Source of the DNA: an uncultured Saprospiraceae bacterium
Lineage (GTDB): Bacteria; Bacteroidota; Bacteroidia; Chitinophagales; Saprospiraceae
Direction: 5' to 3'
Assembly (NCBI GenBank): GCA_938015925.1
Contig: CALLVY010000162.1
Location: forward strand, 1-59,104
Length of the DNA stretch: 59,104 bases
Of the stretch, positions 8,904-17,978 are shown one piece after another. The notes below the pieces were generated by a model. It was not told the DNA's origin. It made no database searches and saw nothing but the letters and a program-made list of their open reading frames with translations. The translations under genes were made by a program, and so were the position numbers. Within the stretch, counting starts at the first letter, position 1. Each line of letters starts with the position of its first letter.

Positions 8904-8947
8904 AACGTATTTTTGTAAAAGCATTTTTTGAAACTCAACGTATTTTT

Positions 8948-9499
8948 ATGGAAATCACGGAAAAAACAAATATTCAGGTAAAAGACTTACAATTTACCCC
9001 CTTTCTTGATGAAGCGGTGATTTCTCAAAAGGTTCAAGAAATGGGAAAAACCATTCGCCAGGAATTTAAGGACAAAAATCCAATTCTAATCAGCGTCCTA
9101 AATGGTGCTTTTATTTTTACCGCCGACCTGATGCGTGCTATTCACATCGACAGCGAAGTGGCTTTTACTCGGCTATCCTCTTATGAAGGCCTAAATTCTA
9201 CTGGCGAAATCAATACTAAACTGGGGCTCACCGTTGACCTAAAAGATCGTCATGTCATTGTCGTTGAAGACATTATCGATACGGGAAAAACGCTCCATTA
9301 TTTTCTGGGCTTATTGCAAAAACTTTCCCCCGCAAGCTTATCTGTAGCCGCTCTTTTGGTAAAACCTGACGCGATTACACATCATTTTCCGATAGACTAT
9401 ATTGGTTTTAATATTCCTGATAAATTTGTAGTCGGTTATGGTCTGGATTATGATGAAGCCGGACGGCAGTTGCGAAGTATTTATCAGTTAGTATCTTAG
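8948..9499 (+). CDS. hpt: Hypoxanthine phosphoribosyltransferase
   Basis: A 183-residue cytoplasmic purine-salvage enzyme converting hypoxanthine (and usually guanine) plus PRPP to the nucleotide. The PRPP-binding loop VVEDIIDTGKT is complete. Upstream, ILISVLNGAFIFTADLMRAI and TRLSSYEGLNSTGEI are family hallmarks. The C-terminal FVVGYGLDYDEAGRQL carries the base-binding Asp loop. Length is normal. It lies seven bases upstream of the hydrolase gene, so the two are probably cotranscribed. TATTTTTG at 8908-8915, about 30 bases before the ATG, matches the -7 consensus and may give it a separate promoter. Confidence 0.93.
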   Translation: MEITEKTNIQVKDLQFTPFLDEAVISQKVQEMGKTIRQEFKDKNPILISVLNGAFIFTADLMRAIHIDSEVAFTRLSSYEGLNSTGEINTKLGLTVDLKDRHVIVVEDIIDTGKTLHYFLGLLQKLSPASLSVAALLVKPDAITHHFPIDYIGFNIPDKFVVGYGLDYDEAGRQLRSIYQLVS

Positions 9500-9506
9500 C
9501 CTGCTT

Positions 9507-10349
9507 ATGTGGTGGAACTTACTCTTATATGGTGCGATCTTTTACGCGGCTTTGTGCATTATCTTTTATTTTGCGCAAGATTACTTTTTCTTTAGACCAG
9601 AAATTCTCCCGACTACCTTTACCTACAAATACGCTTTTCCTTTCGAAGAAGTCAATTTCGAAATGGAAGATGGCGGTACGATCAATGGTATTCATTTTAA
9701 AGTTCCGAATTCCAAAGGTGTTGTTTTCTATTTTAAAGGCAATTCGCGGAGTATCAAAGGTTGGGGGAAATTTGCCAAGGATTTTGTAAGCAAGGGCTAT
9801 GACTTTTTCATGGTAGATTATCGAGGATTTGGGAAAAGCAGAGGTCGCCGTACAGAAAGTATCCTTTATAATGATAGCCAGCATGTTTATAAATGGCTGT
9901 CGGATCAATATCCGGAAGAAAAAATCCTTATTTATGGTCGATCCCTGGGTAGTGGCATTGCCACACGCATTGCTTCTTGGAACAAACCTCAAATGTTGAT
10001 TCTCGACTCTCCTTATTATAGTTTTTATGATCAGATTCGACGTTATGGTTTTTTATTGCCGATTCGTTGGTTGTTGCGGTATCAGATTCGCACCGATCAA
10101 TTTATCAAAAAGGTAAACTGCCCTATTTTTATCATTCATGGCAAAAAGGATGTATTGATCCCTTTTAAGCATAGTGAGATGCTCCAGCGGCTAGTTCCTC
10201 AGAATTGCCATCTTTTTGGTATTGAGGCGGGAGGACACAATAATCTTCCTGGATTTGCGGAATATCACGACATGCTCTATGATATCCTCAATGAAGAGGC
10301 ACTACATGCTCGATTAACGGCAGAAAAAAACCAAAGTCCTGCCGCTTAG
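9507..10349 (+). CDS. Alpha/beta hydrolase, membrane-anchored (BEM46/ABHD13-like)
   Basis: A 280-residue protein. An N-terminal membrane helix (WNLLLYGAIFYAALCIIFYFA) is followed by the alpha/beta hydrolase fold. The nucleophile elbow is YGRSLGSGIA, the acid is in IIHGKKDVLIPF and the catalytic His is in AGGHNNLP. VDYRGFGKSRGR is the typical strand-4 region. This set fits the BEM46/ABHD13-like serine hydrolases, whose substrates are mostly unknown. It begins seven bases after hpt, and the tRNA-Gln gene follows. The catalytic domain probably faces the cytoplasm, as judged from the positively charged residues after the helix, but this is uncertain. Confidence 0.82.
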   Translation: MWWNLLLYGAIFYAALCIIFYFAQDYFFFRPEILPTTFTYKYAFPFEEVNFEMEDGGTINGIHFKVPNSKGVVFYFKGNSRSIKGWGKFAKDFVSKGYDFFMVDYRGFGKSRGRRTESILYNDSQHVYKWLSDQYPEEKILIYGRSLGSGIATRIASWNKPQMLILDSPYYSFYDQIRRYGFLLPIRWLLRYQIRTDQFIKKVNCPIFIIHGKKDVLIPFKHSEMLQRLVPQNCHLFGIEAGGHNNLPGFAEYHDMLYDILNEEALHARLTAEKNQSPAA

Positions 10350-10414
10350 AGCAGTTATCCAATTTGGAAAAATCTTCTCTTTTAGACAAACTTTAAAAAA
10401 ATAATCTCCAAGGC

Positions 10415-10445
10415 TTTACTTAAAGCCAAAAATGTTATAAATTTG
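10415..10445 (+). promoter_or_regulatory. Promoter of tRNA-Gln
   Basis: TTTA (10415-10418, one base off the -33 TTTG) is followed after 19 bases by TAAATTTG (10438-10445), an exact TAnnTTTG match. The predicted start lies about 20 bases before the mature tRNA 5' end. Confidence 0.5.
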
Positions 10446-10472
10446 CATTCGCGCTTCCTAAAAAGTGTGGAT

Positions 10473-10543
10473 TGACCCATAGTGTAATGGTAACACTACA
10501 GTTTTTGGTACTGTCATTCAAGGTTCGAGTCCTTGTGGGTCAA
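10473..10543 (+). tRNA. tRNA-Gln (anticodon TTG)
   Basis: A complete 71-base cloverleaf. The acceptor stem is TGACCCA/TGGGTCA with discriminator A at 10543. The D stem is GTGT/ACAC and the anticodon stem is ACAGT/ACTGT, enclosing the loop TTTTGGT with anticodon TTG. The T stem is CAAGG/CCTTG with loop TTCGAGT. CCA is not encoded. It is flanked by its own promoter and a strong terminator, so it is transcribed alone. Confidence 0.97.
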
Positions 10544-10549
10544 CAAAAA

Positions 10550-10594
10550 AAAGGACTTTTCAGAATATTTTTCTGAAAGGTCCTTTTTCTTTTA
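10550..10594. terminator. Bidirectional intrinsic terminator after tRNA-Gln
   Basis: AAAGGAC and TTTCAGAA pair with TTCTGAAA and GTCCTTT around a 5-base loop (10550-10586), with a single T-G wobble. U-runs lie on both sides (10584 onward on plus, A8 at 10545-10552 on minus). It can serve tRNA-Gln and the convergent histidine kinase gene ending at 10618. Confidence 0.85.
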
Positions 10595-10617
10595 GTACAA
10601 CACTTGTGTCTTTCTGA

Positions 10618-12405
10618 CTAAACCGCCACTTGCTCCAATTCTACTCTTCGGTCTTTAGGAATATTGAAGTGAAAGGACGCACCTCCCATTTCGTTATCCG
10701 AAACCCAGATTTTTCCACCATAAGTATTGATGATTTTTTTACAAATCGATAGGCCAATTCCGGTGCCTTGGTAATTCATCTTATCGAGTTGCTTAAAAAC
10801 GTCGAAGATTTTTTTGTGGTATTCTTCTTTGATCCCAATTCCATTATCACTTACGCTAAAAAGATATTCGTCTTTATTTTCTGTTAGGTCAATTTTGATA
10901 TAAGTTGATTGTTCTTTTTTAGAAAACTTCAAGGCATTCTTAATTAGATTTCCCAACAAGATTTCCAAATGGAAGCTATGCATTTTTACTGGAACAAAAT
11001 CTAAAAATTCTATGATGGCTCTTCGACTATTGATCTCCTCGGTATGATTGTCAATCACATGCATCAAAACTTTATCGACTTCACAGCTTGGCATGTCTCC
11101 TTTGGCTTCACCGATGGTGATGTACCTCAATAAGTCATCTAGCATTTTATATAAATGCTTAGAATTATCAAGGGCAAAATCTAGATAAAATTGACAATCT
11201 TCATCTACCTTTGCTCTATTCTTTCTAGAGAATAAACCTATAAAGTTGGAGATATTAGAGAGTGGTGTTTTTAAATCATGCGCTACGATATAAGCAAACT
11301 GTTCTAGTTGCTCCTTCTGCATTTGGATTTCACGATTGTGTTTTTCCAATTCAAAGATTTCCAATTCCTTCTCTTCCAAAAATTTGAGAAAATTGGTCGT
11401 CCTCATTTTCGAACGCTGATCTTTTTGATTGGCCACCATTTGCTTACTACAAATCAAGGCCTCCTTATATGCTCCCTGATTTTCACAGAATTGAATCATC
11501 AGCCTCAACCATTCATCCTTGTCTTCATAGAAATCATTTTTAGAGCAAAATTCTAATGAACTCGCAAATATTTTTTCAAATCCAGCTTTGTCTTTTTTCA
11601 AAAACAAAAGCTCTCCTTCCAGCAGATAAGCATTGGATAAGGCACTAAGTGAATTACTCGTTTTTGCTCGTTTCTGGATCTTTTGAATCAAGGTAGGAAC
11701 TTCACTAAACTGATTGGATTCGAGGTAACACTTGACCAAGCCAATCTCTAAATAGCTTTGGATATAGACGACACTTTGCTCATTTTCGATAACCTTATAA
11801 GCTTCCTCACAGGCGCTAAGGCCTAATTGGTAATAGGTTATCGCTTTCGGATAATTTTTCTCTGCCCGAATTAGATTCCCAAAATTTTCATAAATAAAAC
11901 AAAGGGTATAAGGGTCATTACTTTCTAGACAAAAGCGTTGTCCTTTGGTCAGATAAGAATAGGCTTTATCGTATTCTCCTAAACTTATGTACTGAGATCC
12001 AATATTGTTGTACAAGGCTGTTCTTAGCTCCTTCACATTATAGCTCAATGCCTTTAGGGTATAATCGAGAGCAGAATGGAAATTGAAAAAGCCATCACAA
12101 TAAATACAGCCGTATTCTTTATAGAGGTAAGCCAGTCGGTTTTCGTCATTGGGCAAATAACGATTGATCGAACGATAGGCAAGATTGCATTGCTCAATAC
12201 CATCAAAAAACTTTCCTTGAAACCTATATGTCCGGGCTCGAAAAATCAATATATCGCAAATCAAAGGATAATTCTCCTCTGCCTTTGCTTTCGCTTCTCC
12301 TTTATCGAGCAAATCAAAAGCTTTTTCAGAAGATTCTGAAGCTATTTCTTTTGCTTTTTCAAAAAGATGTTCCGCACTTAATTCGGTCACAATCAAATTA
12401 CTCAT
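10618..12405 (-). CDS. Cytoplasmic TPR-containing sensor histidine kinase
   Basis: About 595 residues without signal peptide or transmembrane segment. Residues 1 to about 340 form TPR-like helices, for example ALYNNIGSQYISLGEYDKAYSYL and YENFGNLIRAEKNYPKAITYYQ. A coiled coil (EEKELEIFELEKHNREIQMQKEQ) leads into the HisKA domain with AYIVAHDLKTPLSN. The ATPase has the N box LLGNLIKNALKFS, G1 SVSDNGIGI, and G2 GTGIGLSICKKI. The frame is open further upstream to a TTG at 12417, but ATG at 12405 (MSNLIVTE) is preferred. The TPR part probably senses a protein partner. No response regulator is adjacent; the nearest is at 17535. It is transcribed toward the tRNA and shares the bidirectional terminator. 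Confidence 0.88.
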   Translation of the reverse strand: MSNLIVTELSAEHLFEKAKEIASESSEKAFDLLDKGEAKAKAEENYPLICDILIFRARTYRFQGKFFDGIEQCNLAYRSINRYLPNDENRLAYLYKEYGCIYCDGFFNFHSALDYTLKALSYNVKELRTALYNNIGSQYISLGEYDKAYSYLTKGQRFCLESNDPYTLCFIYENFGNLIRAEKNYPKAITYYQLGLSACEEAYKVIENEQSVVYIQSYLEIGLVKCYLESNQFSEVPTLIQKIQKRAKTSNSLSALSNAYLLEGELLFLKKDKAGFEKIFASSLEFCSKNDFYEDKDEWLRLMIQFCENQGAYKEALICSKQMVANQKDQRSKMRTTNFLKFLEEKELEIFELEKHNREIQMQKEQLEQFAYIVAHDLKTPLSNISNFIGLFSRKNRAKVDEDCQFYLDFALDNSKHLYKMLDDLLRYITIGEAKGDMPSCEVDKVLMHVIDNHTEEINSRRAIIEFLDFVPVKMHSFHLEILLGNLIKNALKFSKKEQSTYIKIDLTENKDEYLFSVSDNGIGIKEEYHKKIFDVFKQLDKMNYQGTGIGLSICKKIINTYGGKIWVSDNEMGGASFHFNIPKDRRVELEQVAV

Positions 12406-12417
12406 CGGTATCCACAA

Positions 12418-13010
12418 AATTTGTGATTCAGCCTGATAATTATTAACGCTCTACAGTTCGCCTTGAATCAGATAAAAAAAAGGTGGGTCTTCTCTTATTA
12501 AGTACAATTCTTGTTCCAAGAATCATCAGATAAGTTTTTCTTAAGAATTACTTTTGTGTAGCAAAAAATATTACCATTATTTAGAGCGTCTCTTGAATCC
12601 ATAAGCCTTTCTCAGGAATACTTAATAAAAAGTCATTATTTATAAATAACTAGTGTGTCATGTGCTTAGGTCTGCATTTGATATTTTCAGCTTGAGGGAC
12701 TAGCTAAAAGCTCCTATTCGTAAATATTCCACCATTATCTTTATACAAATCCTATTTATTTGCCTCTATTGCAGGGGCGATCGCCCTAAAATACCCCTTA
12801 AAGGTTATATACATTCGCTACTTTATTCATATATTTGCCACTGAAGCCGGAAAGGTTTCACATCCCAATACCCACCGATTTTAATTTCCCAATACCGCAC
12901 TAGAGAAAAGAATAACCTTCTTATAGAGCTTTATTTAGGCCATTTCATTAACCAATTCTGAAGTTGGTGCTTTAAAAGCGCATTAAGCAGGGAATACTGT
13001 ATAGTTTTCA
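12418..13010. other. Intergenic region, no gene recognised
   Basis: AT-rich, with stops in all frames at short intervals. A GGGCGATCGCCC palindrome lies at about 12775-12786 and is probably chance. No promoter with both elements was found for the kinase gene. Confidence 0.4.
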
Positions 13011-13354
13011 ATGAACATCAAGGATATTCAGAAGGGATTTTTGAATGCAGTCCTTTACTATGAGTCAACTACACAACTATTCCTTTTGCCCTAACCAGCC
13101 TTTTCCCAAGGAGGCCCTTGCGCTGGTTTGTTCAAAAGCAATGAACAAAACCAACTTTGGTTTTATGATCCCATGTACGAATTAAACACAGTAGCGGTAG
13201 ATGGCACCCTACTGAACTAGTCAACTACACACTAGCCATCGATTCCATGAACATCAACCCCGGAATCCCACATGGGATTCCCCCAAACGCATTTGATCTC
13301 ATGAAGTTCATTCATCTTGTCATAGGGAAATTATTGGATGAACTAATTGCATGA
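13011..13354 (+). pseudogene. Possible decayed coding remnant
   Basis: From ATG 13011 a frame reads MNIKDIQKGFLNAVLYYEST for 27 codons and stops. It then stays open in the same frame, reading for example CAGLFKSNEQNQLWFYDPMY, until a TAG near 13220. A second frame, from about 13235 to 13354, reads MNINPGIPHGIPPNAFDLM then KFIHLVIGKLLDELIA before a stop. Both stretches look protein-like in composition, but in-frame stops and a frame change break them. A perfect 9-bp hairpin, GGAATCCCA-CA-TGGGATTCC (13262-13281), lies inside. No family was recognised. The orphan terminator 120 bases downstream fits a lost plus-strand gene. Confidence 0.25.
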
Positions 13355-13473
13355 TCTGGCTTATTTTTCTTAGGAATTAGAAGCTTTGATATTGCAATAA
13401 AGAGAGGAGTACCCTGCAAATTGCATAGTACACAACCTACAGGAACTCCTTCTCGAATCTGTTTTTGGGATGT

Positions 13474-13511
13474 AGCCTCTTTCTTCGTGAAAGAGGCTTT
13501 TTTTGTTTTTA
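13474..13511 (+). terminator. Strong intrinsic terminator with no intact gene upstream
   Basis: GCCTCTTTC (13475-13483), a 5-base loop, GAAAGAGGC (13489-13497) and then seven U. An extra A-U pair closes the base. The closest intact plus-strand gene upstream ends at 10349, so the terminated transcript is either a remnant gene or an unannotated RNA. Confidence 0.75.
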
Positions 13512-13635
13512 GCAGTGCCCAGGCTATTTAAACACCAATATTCAATTGCTAAGCAGGTGGTCAAAATTGTGTTACCAATAAATTAGTTCGTACCTCTTGA
13601 ACCTCCCTTGTCGGTTTGAGATGAATTTTGTTTTT

Positions 13636-13716
13636 AGCCGAGGCATGAACGAGCAAGGCTCGTGAACCGCAAAGCGGACGGGTGGCTCAAGGCGATGCCT
13701 AGTATCGGCGAGGCTT
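13636..13716. repeat. GC-rich branched (cloverleaf-like) structured element
   Basis: Inside very AT-rich DNA this 75-base GC-rich block folds as follows. An outer stem GCCGA-GGCAT (13637-13646) pairs with ATGCC (13695-13699) and TCGGC (13705-13709). Inside are ACGAGC-AAG-GCTCGT (13649-13663) and CCGC-AAA-GCGG (13667-13677), and possibly a third small stem GGC/GCC. GGCTTTTTA follows. It has no T-loop motif and is not a tRNA. It may be a REP-like repeat unit or an RNA structure. Confidence 0.4.
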
Positions 13717-14033
13717 TTTAACGATGGATAAGAATAAAAGTCGCTCAAGTTATTAGGTGATTTAATTTGAACACTTACTTCTCTGTTTCAGGTAAAAAAA
13801 AGCATCGTTTTACAAGGTCTAACTTCTTTTATTCAAGCAATCCAAGCACAAGATCTTTGTCCTAATCCTACAAAAAAGATTAAAAATCCTTATTTTTAAG
13901 TAGCTCTTTAAGCTTTTTACACGCATAGAGTTCTACAAATCCCATTTTTTGTACTTTTTATTTACTCTTTTTGCTCTTAATTTTGGAGTACCCAATACCG
14001 AAAAACCTAATTAAAAAAAGTAAATCTATTCCC

Positions 14034-15374
14034 ATGAAATTTTTCAACTCCTTTCTCTTCATTCTCTTTTGTTCCTCTATTGGCTTTAGTCAAACTTTAG
14101 TTTGCCCTGGAGCCACCACCGTTTTCAAGGATTGGCCCAATCAAGGTCAAGGAACGGCCATCAGCAATATTCAATACTTTATTGAAAGCATCGAACCGGG
14201 CCAAACAAGTGGTCCAATCACAGCCGCTCCGATGAGTGGTGGTAGTGGTTCCTGTATCGACTTAGACGCCGCTCCTCCAGTAGCAGACGGTGGCCGGTAT
14301 AGAATTTATCCTGTAAAAGATGTGGATCATAGAAATGGAGTAAGTACACTCGACCTGGTACTGATCGCCAGACACCTAATTGGAACTTCTTCTCCGCTCA
14401 ATCCTTTCCAATTATTAGCCTCAGATGTGGATGATAGCCAATCGATAAATGTGCTAGATATTTTAACGCTGCATAAGCTAATTCTTTACATCAATAATGA
14501 GTTGCCAACGACTTCCTGGAAATTTGTAGATCGCTCTGTAGACCTGATCAACAACCCTGGAGACATTAGCAAAGATTTTATCGAAATCGACCCTAATAAT
14601 CCACCTTCAGAGCTCTTGTTTTGGGGAGTAAAAATGGGAGACATTAATGCCAACAATAGTCCTTTTTCTGCTGGAAACGATGACCTGAAACTGAGAATCG
14701 AAAATCGTGATTTGGTAGCAGGCGAAACCATCACCGTTGATTTTTTAGCTCAAGATTTTCAGGATTTTTTGGCTTATCAATTTAGTTTGGTTTTCGATCA
14801 AAACGTTCTAGCTTATGAAGCACATGAAAGCGTGGGTTTACCTGGAAATGATTTGATTGGTTGGAATACCACAGAAGCACAAACAGGAGTCATTCCCAAT
14901 CTTTGGGTAGGTCTTGGTGAAAACATCGAAATCAAAGACGGTGAACCTCTTTTTAGCGTTACTTTTAAGGTATTAGGAAATAGCACCTTACAAGAAGTAC
15001 TCCGCGCCAATTCCGTCCTTACTCAAAACCTCGCTTATACTAAAGATTCCGAAGAAGCTTCCAAAGTAGTCCTCGATTTTAACTTGACTACCAATTTGGA
15101 AAACCAAAAGCTTGCGAATGACCAGCTAATGCAAAACCAACCCAATCCCGTAGATCAATTTACCATCATTCCCTTTTCTCTGGAAAAACCAGGTAAAGTG
15201 GAATTGAGTATCACCGATGCCTTAGGTAGAATCGTTAAATCTATGGAATGGCAAGGACTGGCTGGTTCTCAACAAATTGAACTTCAACGTACCGATTTTG
15301 GTGCAGCAGGCCTCTATCATTACACGCTAAAAACAGCCTATTCTCAAATAAGTAAACCCTTAATTGTAAAATAA
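14034..15374 (+). CDS. Secreted protein with dockerin-like and cohesin-like domains and a T9SS sorting domain
   Basis: 446 residues from ATG 14034 (MKFFNSFLFILFCSSIGFSQ, signal peptide); the frame is open further upstream to a TTG at 13971. A dockerin-type pair of calcium-loop repeats follows: VKDVDHRNGVSTLDLVLIARHLIG and SDVDDSQSINVLDILTLHKLIL, each Asp-rich loop preceding a helix. Then comes a beta-sandwich resembling cohesin domains (RDLVAGETITVDFLAQDFQD, AYQFSLVFDQNVLAYEA, PLFSVTFKVLG). The C-terminus (QNQPNPVDQFTIIPFSL through AAGLYHYTLKTAYSQISKPLIVK) is a type IX secretion type A sorting domain. Export across the outer membrane and surface attachment or release are therefore expected. 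Carrying both dockerin-like and cohesin-like parts in one chain is common in Bacteroidota surface proteins and does not imply a cellulosome. Confidence 0.85.
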   Translation: MKFFNSFLFILFCSSIGFSQTLVCPGATTVFKDWPNQGQGTAISNIQYFIESIEPGQTSGPITAAPMSGGSGSCIDLDAAPPVADGGRYRIYPVKDVDHRNGVSTLDLVLIARHLIGTSSPLNPFQLLASDVDDSQSINVLDILTLHKLILYINNELPTTSWKFVDRSVDLINNPGDISKDFIEIDPNNPPSELLFWGVKMGDINANNSPFSAGNDDLKLRIENRDLVAGETITVDFLAQDFQDFLAYQFSLVFDQNVLAYEAHESVGLPGNDLIGWNTTEAQTGVIPNLWVGLGENIEIKDGEPLFSVTFKVLGNSTLQEVLRANSVLTQNLAYTKDSEEASKVVLDFNLTTNLENQKLANDQLMQNQPNPVDQFTIIPFSLEKPGKVELSITDALGRIVKSMEWQGLAGSQQIELQRTDFGAAGLYHYTLKTAYSQISKPLIVK

Positions 15375-15417
15375 AATAGCGCCCTTTTATAAAAGAATTC
15401 TTCATTCCCTGAAGAAC

Positions 15418-15461
15418 AGCCGAAGTTTCCTCCTTGGAAATTTCGGCTTCTTTATTTTTAT
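15418..15461 (+). terminator. Intrinsic terminator after the T9SS-sorted protein
   Basis: AGCCGAA and TTTCC (15418-15430) pair with GGAAA and TTCGGCT (15436-15448) through one G-U wobble around a 5-base loop. The U-rich tail is TCTTTATTTTT. Confidence 0.8.
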
Positions 15462-15568
15462 TATTCAACTATAATCGCAAAAAGGAACGCTTTATTAAAA
15501 TAGATCGTTTATTTTTGTGGCATCGTTTATGATATTATACTTTTTTATCAACTAAATCTTATCAGCTC

Positions 15569-17338
15569 ATGTACAGGACGCACACCTGCGATGAACTCCG
15601 AATGGAGAACATTGGACAAGAAGTAACTCTTAGCGGATGGCTACAAGCCAGCCGGGATTTTGGAGGAATGACATTTATTGACCTGCGAGATCGCTATGGC
15701 ATCACCCAATTGGTCTTTAATATGGAAGATGATCAGGATTTGTGTGCCCAAGCGAGAAAACTAGGCAGAGAATTCGTTTTGCGTATTAGTGGTTCTGTGA
15801 GAGAACGCAGTAATAAAAACCCTAATCGCTCTACTGGAAATGTCGAAATCGTTGTCACAGAAATGGAAGTACTCAATGCTTCCAAGACTCCTCCGTTCAC
15901 CATTGCTGATGAAACAGATGGAGGTGAGGATCTGCGAATGAAGTATCGTTACCTCGATTTGCGTCGAACACCAGTACAACAAAACATTATCTTCCGAAGC
16001 AAATTGGCTTTGGAGACTCGTAAATATCTCTCTGATCAGAATTTTGTGGAGGTAGAAACTCCTTTTCTCATAAAAAGCACACCAGAAGGTGCTCGGGACT
16101 TTGTCGTTCCTAGTCGAATGAATACTGGACAGTTTTATGCTTTACCACAGTCTCCGCAAACCTTTAAGCAGATTCTTATGGTTGCGGGCATGGATCGGTA
16201 TTTCCAAATTGTCAAATGCTTTAGAGATGAAGACTTGAGAGCCGACCGTCAGCCTGAGTTTACACAGATTGACTGCGAAATGGCTTTTGTCACTCAGGAA
16301 GATATCCTCAATACTTTTGAAGGACTCACCAAGCATTTATTTAAGCACACGCTTGATGTAGAATTGGGAGACTTCCCCAGAATGTCCTATGATGAAGCGA
16401 TGCTTCGCTATGGTTCTGACAAACCAGATTTACGCTTTGGGATGGAGTTTGTAGAACTCAACGATGTCGCCAAAGAAAAAGGCTTTAGTGTCTTTGATAA
16501 TTCGGAACTCGTAGTGGGAATCTGTGCGGAAGGTCAGGCAGAATCTTATTCCAACAAGGACATCAAGAAATTGACTGAATGGATGCAGCGGCCACAGATT
16601 GGTGCCAAAGGTTTGGTTTATGTAAAAGTTGGCGCGGATGGTATTAAATCTTCCGTTGGTAAGTTTTTTAGCGAAGAACAATTGCAAGTTTGGGTAGAGA
16701 AATTTGGTGCGAAGCCAGGAGATTTATTATTGGTTCTTTCTGGAGAAATTGATAAAACCCGAAAACAATTGGGTGAATTGCGCCTGGAAATGGGTCGTAG
16801 GATGGACTTGATGAAGGACGGTGATTTCAAACCGCTTTGGGTATTGGATTTTCCTTTATTGGAATGGGATGAAGATTCAAATCGTTTTCATGCGATGCAC
16901 CACCCCTTTACTGCTCCGAAGAAAGAAGATGTGGATCGCATGTTGAATGGCGACCATGAAACAATGAAAAACTTACGGGCAGATGCCTATGACTTGGTGC
17001 TTAATGGTTCTGAAATTGGTGGAGGTTCCATTCGGATTCACGATCGGGATTTACAGTCTAGAAATTTTGACCTCCTTGGTTTTACCAAAGAAGAAGCGGA
17101 AGCTCAATTTGGTTTCTTGATGGGGGCTTTTGAATATGGTGCTCCTCCGCATGGAGGAATTGCCTTTGGTTTTGATCGCCTTTGTGCGGTCATGAATGGT
17201 CAATCTTCTATCCGTGATTTTATCGCCTTCCCTAAAAACAATCAGGGTCGCGATATGATGATTGATGCTCCTGCTCCGGTGGCAGAAGAGCAGTTGGTAG
17301 AATTGGGTATAGACCTTGTAAAAGAAGTCATCGAGTAG
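15569..17338 (+). CDS. aspS: Aspartyl-tRNA synthetase
   Basis: A 589-residue class II synthetase that charges tRNA-Asp in the cytoplasm. The N-terminal OB fold has [29 protein letters not shown]. The catalytic core has motif 1 near [20 protein letters not shown], motif 2 in [18 protein letters not shown], and motif 3 in GIAFGFDRL. The bacterial GAD insertion sits between (about 290-420). Length is typical of the bacterial enzyme. TATTTTTG (15510-15517), 50 bases before the ATG, matches the -7 consensus; a -33 element is not clear. It is transcribed alone, with a strong terminator downstream. Confidence 0.97.
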   Translation: MYRTHTCDELRMENIGQEVTLSGWLQASRDFGGMTFIDLRDRYGITQLVFNMEDDQDLCAQARKLGREFVLRISGSVRERSNKNPNRSTGNVEIVVTEMEVLNASKTPPFTIADETDGGEDLRMKYRYLDLRRTPVQQNIIFRSKLALETRKYLSDQNFVEVETPFLIKSTPEGARDFVVPSRMNTGQFYALPQSPQTFKQILMVAGMDRYFQIVKCFRDEDLRADRQPEFTQIDCEMAFVTQEDILNTFEGLTKHLFKHTLDVELGDFPRMSYDEAMLRYGSDKPDLRFGMEFVELNDVAKEKGFSVFDNSELVVGICAEGQAESYSNKDIKKLTEWMQRPQIGAKGLVYVKVGADGIKSSVGKFFSEEQLQVWVEKFGAKPGDLLLVLSGEIDKTRKQLGELRLEMGRRMDLMKDGDFKPLWVLDFPLLEWDEDSNRFHAMHHPFTAPKKEDVDRMLNGDHETMKNLRADAYDLVLNGSEIGGGSIRIHDRDLQSRNFDLLGFTKEEAEAQFGFLMGAFEYGAPPHGGIAFGFDRLCAVMNGQSSIRDFIAFPKNNQGRDMMIDAPAPVAEEQLVELGIDLVKEVIE

Positions 17339-17361
17339 GTTCGGACAAAAAATCCAGTAAT

Positions 17362-17404
17362 AAACGCCCTTAAAGCCGAAAGACTTTAAGGGCGTTTCTA
17401 TTTT
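17362..17404 (+). terminator. Intrinsic terminator of aspS
   Basis: A perfect 14-bp stem AAACGCCCTTAAAG/CTTTAAGGGCGTTT (17362-17375 with 17384-17397) with loop CCGAAAGA is followed by UUUCUAUUUU. Confidence 0.88.
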
Positions 17405-17534
17405 GGCATAATTTTATATGTATTTATTCTATCAATTGACCCCAAATTACTGTCACAAAACAAACAGTCAAGTACTTCCCCCTTTTACTTTAGTGCAGTA
17501 CATTTGAAAAAATAAGCTCAAAACATTTAAAAAG

Positions 17535-17957
17535 ATGAAAAAATTCACATCCATTCTCCTTGTCGATGATGACGAGGCAACTAACTATCTCCACGAATTG
17601 TATATCAAAGAATGGGGATTTGCAGAAAATATTTATACGGCCCTCAATGGCCAGGAAGCCTTGGAATTTTTAAGAAACAGTGAGGCTTTCAAAAACAACC
17701 GTCCTTCTCTGATTCTACTCGACGTCAATATGCCGATCATGAATGGTTTCGAATTTATGGAAGCCTATGAAGATATAGAAGATGAATTTAAAGCGACTCA
17801 AGTAGTCGTGATGCTCACCTCTTCCCTACATGCCAACGATCAGGCAAAAGCTGCGGGGCTTAATACCTTGGATAGTTTTATCAATAAACCTTTGTCTCGA
17901 GAACAAATGGAAAAAATCGTTGATCAGATTCAATTAGAAGAATCTAATGCTGAATAA
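17535..17957 (+). CDS. Single-domain response regulator (CheY/Rcp1-like)
   Basis: 140 residues comprising only a receiver domain. The acidic pocket is ILLVDDDEATN, the phospho-acceptor Asp is in LILLDVNMPIMNGFEF, the switch Thr is in VVMLTSS and the Lys is in FINKPLS. No output domain is present, so it must act through protein contacts. It is convergent with two tandem sensor kinases that begin 21 bases past its stop. Their shared position suggests one phosphorelay (inferred). TACATTTG at 17499-17506, a perfect -7 element, lies about 30 bases before the ATG. Confidence 0.9.
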   Translation: MKKFTSILLVDDDEATNYLHELYIKEWGFAENIYTALNGQEALEFLRNSEAFKNNRPSLILLDVNMPIMNGFEFMEAYEDIEDEFKATQVVVMLTSSLHANDQAKAAGLNTLDSFINKPLSREQMEKIVDQIQLEESNAE

Positions 17958-17978
17958 TTCTTTTGCTAAATAACCGCA

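Noticed and set aside
12775-12786. GGGCGATCGCCC palindrome (HIP1-like)
   Set aside because: A single occurrence of this octamer-containing palindrome in 59 kb is not evidence of a repeat system.
13370-13564. 64-residue minus-strand reading frame
   Set aside because: It spans the intrinsic terminator at 13474-13511 and has no protein-like pattern.
13637-13709. Cloverleaf-like fold considered as a tRNA
   Set aside because: There is no T-loop GTTCRA, hairpin loops have three bases instead of seven, and the acceptor-like stem is broken.
14034-15374. Cellulosome component
   Set aside because: Dockerin-like and cohesin-like modules alone, without any glycoside hydrolase or scaffoldin nearby, do not support a cellulosome.
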